Assembly: GCF_023502235.1 (NCBI RefSeq)
Contig: NZ_JAMFLY010000002.1
Span: 434,001 to 498,000 of the forward strand
Origin: Flagellimonas myxillae
Lineage (GTDB): Bacteria > Bacteroidota > Bacteroidia > Flavobacteriales > Flavobacteriaceae
Direction of reading: 5' to 3'
DNA: 64,000 nt
The notes under the pieces are model-generated. The model did not search any database, had not been told where the DNA came from, and was given only the letters and a program-made list of their open reading frames with translations. Below, one piece after another: positions 8,756 to 15,415 of this stretch (positions within the stretch are counted from its first letter, which is position 1; the number at the start of each line of letters is the position of its first letter). A program made the translations under genes and the position numbers.

Positions 8756-9622
8756 ATGAGGCCACTTTCTATTGCAAAACAGGTCACTGACAGAGGTGGC
8801 GAATCCTTAAGTAGATATCTAGTCGAAGTTGGCCGCATCCCAATGATCACTGAAGATGAAGAAGTCGATTTGGCTGAAAAAATAAGAAATGGTGATACTG
8901 AGGCCCTTGAAAAATTGGTAAATGCAAATTTGAGATTTGTTATTTCGGTAGCGAAACAATACCAAGGTAGGGGGTTGAGACTGCATGATTTGATCAACGA
9001 GGGCAATCTAGGTCTTGTCAAGGCGGCCACAAAGTTTGATGAGACACGTGGATTTAAGTTCATTTCATATGCAGTCTGGTGGGTACGTCAGGGGATATTG
9101 CAGGCTATAACCGAAAACTCAAGAATCGTCAGACTTCCATTGAACAAAATCAATGTGATAAACAAAATCAACCAAGTATGTTCTCATTTTGAGCAAACAC
9201 ACCAACGAATGCCGAATGCGGAGGAGATTTCTGAACTGATAGATGTGGGAATCGCGGAAATAAAAATCTGTTTGAAACATTCATTGTGGCACATCTCCAT
9301 AGATGGTAACAAGAATCATAAGGAAGGGGAAAATGCGCTGGCCGATCGCCTTTCTGCAGGTATTTTAGAAAGTCCCGAAGTCAGTCTAATTGCAAATTCC
9401 TTAAAAAAGGATGTGAGCGATTTTTTAGGAGTCCTTTCGCTTCGTGAATCATATGTAGTCAGGATGTATTTTGGAATAGGGGAAGAAGCCCCGCTTATGA
9501 TGGATGAAATTGCCTATAATTTGGAACTGACCAAAGAACGTGTCAGACAAATTAAAACAACTGCCCTTGAGCGGTTAAAGAAAAACTCTAAAAGCAATTT
9601 TTTGAAAGACTATTTGGGATAA
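8756..9622 (+). CDS. RpoD-like group 1/2 sigma-70 paralog
   Basis: A 288-residue sigma factor with the domain order of the short Bacteroidota RpoD: region 1.2 (about 16-43, SLSRYLVEVGRIPMITEDEE), region 2 with FDETRGFKFISYAVWWVRQ (about 95-113), region 3, and region 4 with TKERVRQIKTTALERLKK and a terminal DYLG. It lacks the long 1.1 region of proteobacterial RpoD, which is normal here. Several usually invariant spots differ from the canonical protein (for example the region 3 linker and MMDEIAYNLEL), and the context is accessory. I therefore call it an alternative or specialised sigma, not the housekeeping one. It is the last gene of the rpsU-NYN-sigma operon. Confidence 0.88.
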   Translation: MRPLSIAKQVTDRGGESLSRYLVEVGRIPMITEDEEVDLAEKIRNGDTEALEKLVNANLRFVISVAKQYQGRGLRLHDLINEGNLGLVKAATKFDETRGFKFISYAVWWVRQGILQAITENSRIVRLPLNKINVINKINQVCSHFEQTHQRMPNAEEISELIDVGIAEIKICLKHSLWHISIDGNKNHKEGENALADRLSAGILESPEVSLIANSLKKDVSDFLGVLSLRESYVVRMYFGIGEEAPLMMDEIAYNLELTKERVRQIKTTALERLKKNSKSNFLKDYLG

Positions 9623-9783
9623 TGATTAGTTAACCAATTACTCCATTTTATCCCATTTTATGTCCCATATATTTTATATTGAGTTCAACTGTTTGATGCC
9701 ATTTTCCGTTGTTAAATACTATAAATAAAGAAAATGTAGTTTTAAAAGAGATTTATGGAATTGCACTAAAATCAATAATGGTA

Positions 9784-9905
9784 CCCCAAGAGGGGTGGCA
9801 TGGCGAGACAAAACCATCCATGAAAATGGGCGGCTTTTTTCTTTTTGCACTTTTCTTGCAAGAAGTTTATCCCAAGAGCAATTTACGGGAGCTCAAGAGG
9901 GGTGG
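9784..9905 (+). repeat. Candidate att-like direct repeats of the tRNA-Asn 3' end
   Basis: Two 12-base direct repeats CAAGAGGGGTGG, preceded by CC or CT, match the tRNA-Asn 3' end at 11 and 10 of 11 positions. Fragments of the tRNA 3' end downstream of a tRNA gene are the usual footprint of integrase-driven insertion. The 2.5 kb between them holds the rpsU-NYN-sigma cassette but no integrase. Confidence 0.45.
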
Positions 9906-9991
9906 GAAATAAGGTCATTAAACTTGAAAAACAGTATTTTTTTATTGAACCCCTTTTAGAATTCAATGGTTCCTATTTCCCATTGAACTTA

Positions 9992-10026
9992 TATATTTGT
10001 CGTGTGAATTAATAACATGACAAATA
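9992..10026 (+). promoter_or_regulatory. marR promoter -7 element and inverted repeat
   Basis: TATATTTG (9992-9999) is a perfect -7 element. An 8-bp perfect inverted repeat TATTTGTC (9994-10001) / GACAAATA (10019-10026) with a 17-base spacer overlaps it and ends just before the ATG at 10028. The same ATATATTTGTC string recurs in front of the next gene, so MarR binding here would repress its own gene (inference). Confidence 0.5.
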
Positions 10027-10027
10027 A

Positions 10028-10462
10028 ATGGAATCCTTTTTAGATCAATCGGCCGGATATCTAATAAATATGACAGCGCTCTTATTGAAAAGGGAAATGA
10101 CGGGGGCATTGAGCAGAAACAACATAAATGTCACACCGGAACAATGGGCCATTTTAAACAGACTGAGTGAAAATTCGGGGCTATCGCAGAAAGAGGTTGC
10201 AAAACGTACATTCAAGGATAATGCGAATATCACCCGTATATTGGATAAATTGGAGAAAAAAGGATTGGCAAAACGCCAAATGGATGCCAATGACCGTAGG
10301 GTATGGAAAATCCATATCACCAAGGAGGGCAAAAAGGTTCGTGATCAGATAGAACCCCTGGCAAAAGAGATATTGCAAAAGACAACGCTGGGAATTGATC
10401 CTAAAGATGTTCAAACATTTAATGCTGTGGCCAAAAAAATGCTAGAAAATTTGGGGCAATAA
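10028..10462 (+). CDS. MarR family transcriptional regulator
   Basis: A 144-residue MarR protein. The winged helix covers about residues 35-105: TPEQWAILNRLSENSGLSQKEVA, recognition helix DNANITRILDKLEKKGL, then the wing DANDRRVWKIHITKEGK with the conserved D-x-R-R. Terminal helices form the dimer interface. It precedes three genes for two small-molecule-type lipoproteins and a cytochrome b561. Near-identical ATATATTTGTC-containing inverted repeats lie in front of both marR and the next gene, so it probably represses itself and that operon in response to a quinone, phenolic or oxidant ligand (inference). Confidence 0.93.
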   Translation: MESFLDQSAGYLINMTALLLKREMTGALSRNNINVTPEQWAILNRLSENSGLSQKEVAKRTFKDNANITRILDKLEKKGLAKRQMDANDRRVWKIHITKEGKKVRDQIEPLAKEILQKTTLGIDPKDVQTFNAVAKKMLENLGQ

Positions 10463-10493
10463 TTTTTTCATATATATTTGTCATAGCAAATAT
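10450..10493 (+). promoter_or_regulatory. Promoter with overlapping operator for the MarR-linked operon
   Basis: TTTG (10450-10453), 19 bases, TATATTTG (10473-10480): an exact Bacteroidota promoter starting inside the end of marR. The palindrome ATATTTG-tcatag-CAAATAT (10474-10493) covers the -7 and the expected start point, a good repressor site. It shares ATATATTTGTC with the marR promoter. Confidence 0.65.
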
Positions 10494-10561
10494 TGTATTT
10501 AACTATAATTGTTATAACAATGTGTTGCTGTATTTAATCCCTCTAAATAGTTATCGGAATC

Positions 10562-11341
10562 ATGATTTTGAAAAAAAGTGTTACACTAGTATTTTCTATA
10601 GCAGTACTATTTTCATGTAAAGAGAAAGCCAAAGACAGCGCAAAACCAGATGAGGTTGTAGAACCCAAAGAGGTGGAATCAACTGATTCTACCGTGGGAA
10701 GACAGAATTATGCCATTGCATGGAAATGGGCAACTGATAACAAACAACTTGTAGAAGATAACCTTGTAGTAATAGCCGATGAGGTAAACCAACTTTGGAA
10801 AGAGGATATTGTTGTAGACGCATACTATGATTCCAATGCAAAAATTGACAAGTTCGAATATTTTCCGAATGTCTTTTTCTTTCTAAAAGCCAAGTCCGAG
10901 AAGGAAGCTTCAATTATCCTGAATAAACTAACCCTTGTAAAAAAAGGAATAGCATCTTATCAGATATACCCTGTCGGACTTAAATGGATGGGCAGAGATC
11001 ATGTTGATATCCAAGAAAAAGGAATTTCCAACTCCTTTGCAGCAGTCTGGACATCTGATAATTGGGAGAATACTACGGATAGTCTGACCAAATCACAGGC
11101 AGATACCATACTAGAACTATGGAACGATGGAAGTATTGAAAATATATACTTTGACATAGAAGGTACCCAAAAGGCCAACGATAAGACTGATTTTGTGTTT
11201 TTCATTAATACGAATTCAGAAAAGGAAGCAAAGGAACTATGTGAGAACCTTCCCTTTGCCAAGAATGACATTGCTTCTTTTGAACTATTCTCGGTCGGGG
11301 TGTTTTGGTTAGGCAATTACGAAGAGTTCAATCAGAATTAG
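10562..11341 (+). CDS. Lipoprotein with two tandem ferredoxin-like (dimeric alpha/beta barrel) repeats
   Basis: A 259-residue lipoprotein (Cys19 in VLFSCK) with an internal duplication. Repeat 1 is about residues 48-150, ending FFFLKAKSEKEA...IASYQIYPVGLKWMG. Repeat 2 is about 155-255, ending VFFINTNSEKEA...IASFELFSVGVFWLG. The shared SEKEA, IAS and VG-x-x-W signature resembles muconolactone-isomerase/YCII-like dimeric alpha/beta barrels, so the two halves could fold as one pseudo-dimer outside the cytoplasm. No catalytic residues are certain. It is the first gene after MarR and is followed by cytochrome b561 after 11 bases. Confidence 0.7.
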   Translation: MILKKSVTLVFSIAVLFSCKEKAKDSAKPDEVVEPKEVESTDSTVGRQNYAIAWKWATDNKQLVEDNLVVIADEVNQLWKEDIVVDAYYDSNAKIDKFEYFPNVFFFLKAKSEKEASIILNKLTLVKKGIASYQIYPVGLKWMGRDHVDIQEKGISNSFAAVWTSDNWENTTDSLTKSQADTILELWNDGSIENIYFDIEGTQKANDKTDFVFFINTNSEKEAKELCENLPFAKNDIASFELFSVGVFWLGNYEEFNQN

Positions 11342-11352
11342 AAATAAAACAT

Positions 11353-11883
11353 ATGAAAAGAAAAATCCAGAATAATCTGAGTCAAAAGTATAGTAGAGGT
11401 ATTATTGCCATCCATTGGATAACGGCATTACTTATACTTGCTTTGTTCCCTTTGGGGAAATATATGTCCAGTCTTGAACCATCCGAGAAAATGGGCCTAC
11501 TAAAGATTCATGCTATTTTTGGGGCTGTTGTTTTTTTTCTTACACTTTTAAGAAGTTATTTCTTTTTTAAATCCAAACGACCTAATGACCTAAAAACTGG
11601 CTCCAAATTCAATGATAAACTAGCGGTCTTGATTCATAACCTATTTTATTTTTTGTTGATTGGAATTGCCCTAGCAGGCTTTGCAGTGATGGTTCTCGGG
11701 GGATATGTTGATGCTCTAAAATCCGGAAACCTTGATTTAATTCTATCAAATACAGAGCTAGCTTCACTCAAGGCCCATGGATTATTGGCCACTATCATGA
11801 TGATATTATTGGTGCTTCATGTTGTAGGAGTGATGAAGCATTATCTATTGACTAAAGAAAATACTTTAAAAAGAATCCTATAA
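11353..11883 (+). CDS. Cytochrome b561 family protein
   Basis: A 176-residue membrane protein with four helices and histidines at 21, 53, 95, 142, 156 and 163, enough to ligate two b hemes (H21 in IAIHWITA, H53 in LKIHAIFG, H142 in KAHGLL, H156 in LLVLHVVGVMKH). The family passes electrons between the quinone pool and a periplasmic acceptor. I chose the ATG at 11353, since a longer frame would overlap the preceding gene. It stands between two exported small-substrate-type lipoproteins, suggesting a shared redox substrate on the outer face of the membrane. Confidence 0.88.
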   Translation: MKRKIQNNLSQKYSRGIIAIHWITALLILALFPLGKYMSSLEPSEKMGLLKIHAIFGAVVFFLTLLRSYFFFKSKRPNDLKTGSKFNDKLAVLIHNLFYFLLIGIALAGFAVMVLGGYVDALKSGNLDLILSNTELASLKAHGLLATIMMILLVLHVVGVMKHYLLTKENTLKRIL

Positions 11884-11895
11884 AGAGAATAAACA

Positions 11896-12306
11896 ATGAA
11901 TGTATTTATAAAGATCTCAAGAATACCCTTTGTTTCAGTTTTGTTATTTACAACGGTTTCCTGTTTGAACGAAGATGTGCAAAAGAGTAAATCGACTGCA
12001 GACACGGATAATGCCGATCATATTATTCTGATAAACCCATTTGAAGTGCCCGACGGAAAATTGCAAGGATCCGTGACATATTGGGAAGCTTGTAGAGACT
12101 TTCTTAAAAAACAGCCCGGTTACATTTCAACAGAACTACATGAAACAATAAAGGATGATGCCAAGTTTGAGTTAATAAATGTAGCCGTATGGGAAAGTCC
12201 AAAAGCTTTTGCGGAAGCGAGCAAGAAAATGGCAAAGGAATTGGGGGTTACACCGCCAGAAGGGCTAAGGGCCAATCCGTCACTGTATACAGTAATCAGG
12301 GACTAA
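11896..12306 (+). CDS. ABM-like (antibiotic biosynthesis monooxygenase fold) lipoprotein
   Basis: A 136-residue protein with lipobox TTVSC (Cys23). After a short linker the mature part shows the ABM pattern: ILINPFEVPDGK, then AxxFLKKQPGYISTELHE, then FELINVAVWESPKAFAEA. Members act on quinone-like or heme-like compounds, or bind them. It starts 12 bases after the cytochrome b561 gene. An exported ABM protein is unusual and fits an extracytoplasmic oxidation or quinone-handling role (inference). Confidence 0.8.
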   Translation: MNVFIKISRIPFVSVLLFTTVSCLNEDVQKSKSTADTDNADHIILINPFEVPDGKLQGSVTYWEACRDFLKKQPGYISTELHETIKDDAKFELINVAVWESPKAFAEASKKMAKELGVTPPEGLRANPSLYTVIRD

Positions 12307-12337
12307 AGGTTACGTATTCGTATTCTATGATTATCGA

Positions 12338-12350
12338 ATGAAAAAAAAAA
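12338..12350 (+). repeat. ATG followed by an A10 homopolymer at the UbiA-like gene start
   Basis: Bases 12341-12350 are ten A directly after ATG. As written, the frame closes at TAA within six codons (MKKKIR). One A fewer or two more joins the ATG to the 13196 frame. Such tracts slip during replication and transcription. Confidence 0.6.
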
Positions 12351-12377
12351 TTCGGTAATCCAAACCTTTCCATTGTA

Positions 12378-13196
12378 TTGTTCAAGGTAGTCCTTACATA
12401 CATCGTCCACCTAAATTTTGTGATTGCCATATCCGCGGGTATTCTTGCTTCTGGGATTGCCAACGTCTTCAATCTTGAGAGTTATTTGCAATATGGATTT
12501 TTCGCTTTTTTCTCCACCTTATGTGTATACAACGGTCAACGAGTAGTCAAAGCAAATACCGAAACAACCTCACCTTGGTTAAAGTGGGTGGGTGAGCATA
12601 CAAGGCTAACAATTGCTCTGAGCATTATAAGTGGGTTGATAGGGGCATATTTTTTCATTCGGTTATTGAATGATGTAATGCCATTGGTTTTACTGCCAAT
12701 GGGAGTCGCCGTAATTATATCCGTGTATTATGTAGTTAGAATGGGAGGAAGGAATCTACGTGAATTACCCCATCTTAAAATTCACGCCATAGCATTTACA
12801 TGGACTGTTATAATGGTTGTATTTCCAATAATTAATGAACAACTTAACGAATGGGAAGTATTCAAGTTTTTCATTCCAGCGCACTACATCTATTTTATTG
12901 CCGTAGCCATTCCATTTGATATACGTGACTTAAAACACGATTCGCCATCGCAGCGTACCATTCCACAAGTAGTAGGTATTCGTAACGCCAAAATCATATC
13001 AATTGTATTATTGGTCCTTGTTTGCGCACTTATTGGTGCAATTTCCTCCTTTTCTTTGCTAAGACCTTTGTTTGTTTGTGCGTTTTTAATCCAAATATTT
13101 TTAATTGCCTTCTCCTCAAACAAAACAGATTTTTATTACTCCATCTTTATAGACGGTGCTATTGCAATATTGGGATTGAGTTATTTAGCCAAATGA
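12378..13196 (+). CDS. UbiA-like prenyltransferase family protein; start obscured by an A10 tract
   Basis: A polytopic protein (about 272 residues in the open frame) with UbiA-type helices and the second Asp motif IPFDIRDLKHDSPSQR (D-x2-D-x3-D). The first motif is NGQRVVKA and lacks the usual aspartates, so activity is uncertain. The open frame has only a TTG start at 12378. An ATG at 12338 followed by exactly ten A would give MKKKFGNPNLSIVLFKVV if nine or twelve A were read, which looks like the natural N-terminus. So this is a sequencing error, a phase-variable tract, slippage-dependent expression or a recent knock-out. Confidence 0.65.
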   Translation: MFKVVLTYIVHLNFVIAISAGILASGIANVFNLESYLQYGFFAFFSTLCVYNGQRVVKANTETTSPWLKWVGEHTRLTIALSIISGLIGAYFFIRLLNDVMPLVLLPMGVAVIISVYYVVRMGGRNLRELPHLKIHAIAFTWTVIMVVFPIINEQLNEWEVFKFFIPAHYIYFIAVAIPFDIRDLKHDSPSQRTIPQVVGIRNAKIISIVLLVLVCALIGAISSFSLLRPLFVCAFLIQIFLIAFSSNKTDFYYSIFIDGAIAILGLSYLAK

Positions 13197-13434
13197 CCCA
13201 AAATCGATGATACTGGACCTTCTTGCAATATTCCACCAAGACAATGACTATTAACGAATATGTAAGAAAAGGGAATGTTGGATAACTTTTCCTTTGTAGG
13301 GAGTACTCTAAAAACCAGCCCACAGGCATTTTTATCCCATTTCATGGCAATCTAGGGTCAATTACTAATTTACCTTCCCTAAATTCTTAAAATTCCACCA
13401 TTGCATGTTGACAGAGGGCTATTTCTTTGAAGGC

Positions 13435-15411
13435 ATGCGATTACAACATTATTATAACTTCTTTTTGCTCCTGCTGACGCTGTATGTAGGCTCATGTGAT
13501 GTAAAATCAAACTCCCAATCTGTAAACAACACAGATTCTGAAAAAGTCAAAAATCCTCCGGAATGGTTAAAACTGAATGTGGATGAGGCTCTTCCGGATG
13601 GGAATTTGGTAACATGGGTGCCAACCGGCAAATTCGGCACGTCTTCGTTGATAAAAGTTCCGAGATATCCTAGAAGCTACAGTTCGGAGGAGTTGGATGA
13701 AAATCCAGTTTTTCGGGATTTTGGCATTACTCCCTTAAGCATACAGGACACGCTAAAACTATCTGGGGTTAGAAATGAACAAATTTCTGCCCAATTGGCA
13801 ATTGCATCAAGAAAAAATGTATCCAAAATAAAGGTTAAAGTAAATGATATGATGTCGGTAGATGGCGGAATCCTCTGGGAAAAAAACTGTAAGGTGAGGG
13901 TTGTGGAGTATTTACCGGTTGCCAGGGCACGAAGTGAATATGTTTGGTCGCCTATGATGGAAGAAATTATTGGGGAAGAGATTACAGGTAATATGAACCC
14001 CAATGTAGTTGCAGATGCTTTGGTTCAAAAGAATTTGGAGTTTTTGGAATCCTATACGGCCCAACCCTTTTGGTTTACTTTTTGGATTCCCAAAAACACA
14101 AAACCTGGAATTTATAAAGGAACTGTTTTTGTGGAAACCGCTGAATTTGGCGAAACGAAATACCCCTTGCAAATTGTCGTCAGGAATCAAGTATTGCCCG
14201 ATGCTGACGCGTATAACTTTCATTTAGAACTTTGGACAAACCCAAGTGCTATTGCTGAGTATTATGGAGTTGATTATTGGTCGGAGTCCCACTGGAGTTT
14301 AATCGAAGCATATTTAAAAGATTATGCTAGCAGAGGAGGTAAAACCATAACCACAACAATAATTCACGAACCCTGGCACAAGCCATGGCTCAACAATTCC
14401 ACAAGGTCGCAGACCGCTTTTGGTTATAAGAGCATGGTGACTTGGATAAGGGAAAAAGGGCGTGGATGGAGATTCGATTTTTCCATTTTTGACAGATATG
14501 TAACCCAATCGAGGGAAATCGGAATCAAAGGAAGTATCAACGCCTATTCCTTGACACCATTTTTAACCAAACAAAAAATACTTTTTTGGGATGAGCAAAC
14601 GGCATCACAGAAGGAACTACACTTGGAGGTTGAAGACCCGGAATATGCACAAATATGGAAAGCTTTTCTAACCTCCTTTAAAAATCATTTGAAAGAAAAA
14701 GGGTGGTACGGAGAAACTTATTTGGGGTTTGATGAAAAACCGGAAGAAGTACTGGAACGAGTAGTTTCCATTATCGAGGACTCAGCGCCTGAATTGCTGG
14801 AAAGAATTGTCGTTGCAGGGCATACCGAGGCTTCCGATTACGCAAATAACCTATCGGTTTCCTACATGTTTTTTCCAGGTCAACCTTTGGAGGGACAAGG
14901 AAAAGTGCCTGTAGACCATGCCATAAAGCTGCGACAAAAAGCGGATAAGATCACAACGTTTTACCTCTGTGCAGAACCTGCGCATCCGAACACCTTGACT
15001 TTTTCCCCGGCGATTGAGAGCCGGTTTATCCCCTGGTTGGCACTTAAACACGGAACAGACGGATATCTCAGATGGGCCTATAACAACTGGACTCCTGACC
15101 CATTCAAAACTCCAGTTTTTTTGCACACCCAAGGAGATGATTACTACGTATACCCAGGAAAAAATGGCCCCATTTCAAGTATACGATGGGAATTGTTGAG
15201 AGAGGGAATCGAAGATTATGAGTTGTTCCGAATTATTGAAAATAGTGGGGCTACTTCATTGGAAAATCTTCAGAAAGCGATTGAATTGGCTACAAGAAAT
15301 CAAGATGGAAGATATAAGGTTTCCGAAGACATGATAGAAGCAAGGGAAATTCTTCTCAATAAACAACTAACTCCGAAGAGTATCCTACTCTCAATGAACA
15401 AGAAAGAATAG
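13435..15411 (+). CDS. GH123/DUF4091-type glycosidase lipoprotein
   Basis: About 658 residues. I start at the ATG at 13435 because it gives a proper signal with lipobox YVGSC; an ATG 30 bases upstream only adds a hydrophilic lead. The middle and C-terminal parts match the DUF4091/GH123 class. LGFDEKPEE holds the Asp-Glu pair (D433-E434) used by GH123 N-acetylhexosaminidases for substrate-assisted catalysis, and the end has DGYLRWAYNNW and LLREGIEDYELF, typical of DUF4091. It sits first in the locus, 4 bases before a related secreted enzyme. The product would release a terminal beta-N-acetylgalactosamine-type sugar at the cell surface (inference from family). Confidence 0.8.
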   Translation: MRLQHYYNFFLLLLTLYVGSCDVKSNSQSVNNTDSEKVKNPPEWLKLNVDEALPDGNLVTWVPTGKFGTSSLIKVPRYPRSYSSEELDENPVFRDFGITPLSIQDTLKLSGVRNEQISAQLAIASRKNVSKIKVKVNDMMSVDGGILWEKNCKVRVVEYLPVARARSEYVWSPMMEEIIGEEITGNMNPNVVADALVQKNLEFLESYTAQPFWFTFWIPKNTKPGIYKGTVFVETAEFGETKYPLQIVVRNQVLPDADAYNFHLELWTNPSAIAEYYGVDYWSESHWSLIEAYLKDYASRGGKTITTTIIHEPWHKPWLNNSTRSQTAFGYKSMVTWIREKGRGWRFDFSIFDRYVTQSREIGIKGSINAYSLTPFLTKQKILFWDEQTASQKELHLEVEDPEYAQIWKAFLTSFKNHLKEKGWYGETYLGFDEKPEEVLERVVSIIEDSAPELLERIVVAGHTEASDYANNLSVSYMFFPGQPLEGQGKVPVDHAIKLRQKADKITTFYLCAEPAHPNTLTFSPAIESRFIPWLALKHGTDGYLRWAYNNWTPDPFKTPVFLHTQGDDYYVYPGKNGPISSIRWELLREGIEDYELFRIIENSGATSLENLQKAIELATRNQDGRYKVSEDMIEAREILLNKQLTPKSILLSMNKKE

Positions 15412-15415
15412 CAAC

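Larger units (their letters stand above)
9623..10027 (+). other. Intergenic region with partial copies of the tRNA-Asn 3' end
   Basis: There is no convincing gene here. CCCAAGAGGGG at 9785-9795 equals bases 7234-7244 of tRNA-Asn (end of the T arm plus acceptor strand). CTCAAGAGGGG at 9892-9902 is the same with one change, and CCCAAGAG recurs at 9871-9878. The last two full copies share CAAGAGGGGTGG (9787-9798, 9894-9905). A T-rich run follows a small CCAT-GAAA-ATGG hairpin at 9818-9840, a weak terminator candidate. The right end holds the marR promoter. Confidence 0.5.

Noticed and set aside
7818-9622. E. coli-like rpsU-dnaG-rpoD macromolecular synthesis operon
   Set aside because: The middle gene is a NYN/OST-HTH protein, not DnaG primase, and the sigma and bS21 look like paralogs, so this is not the conserved housekeeping operon.
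9709-9912. A 67-codon frame between the sigma paralog and marR
   Set aside because: It spans the tRNA-end repeats and a T-rich run, has no recognisable domain and weak protein-like composition; better read as non-coding.
12378-13196. Calling the UbiA-like gene a pseudogene
   Set aside because: Only the start is affected; 270 codons are intact and motif 2 is preserved, so slippage or a sequencing error is at least as likely.
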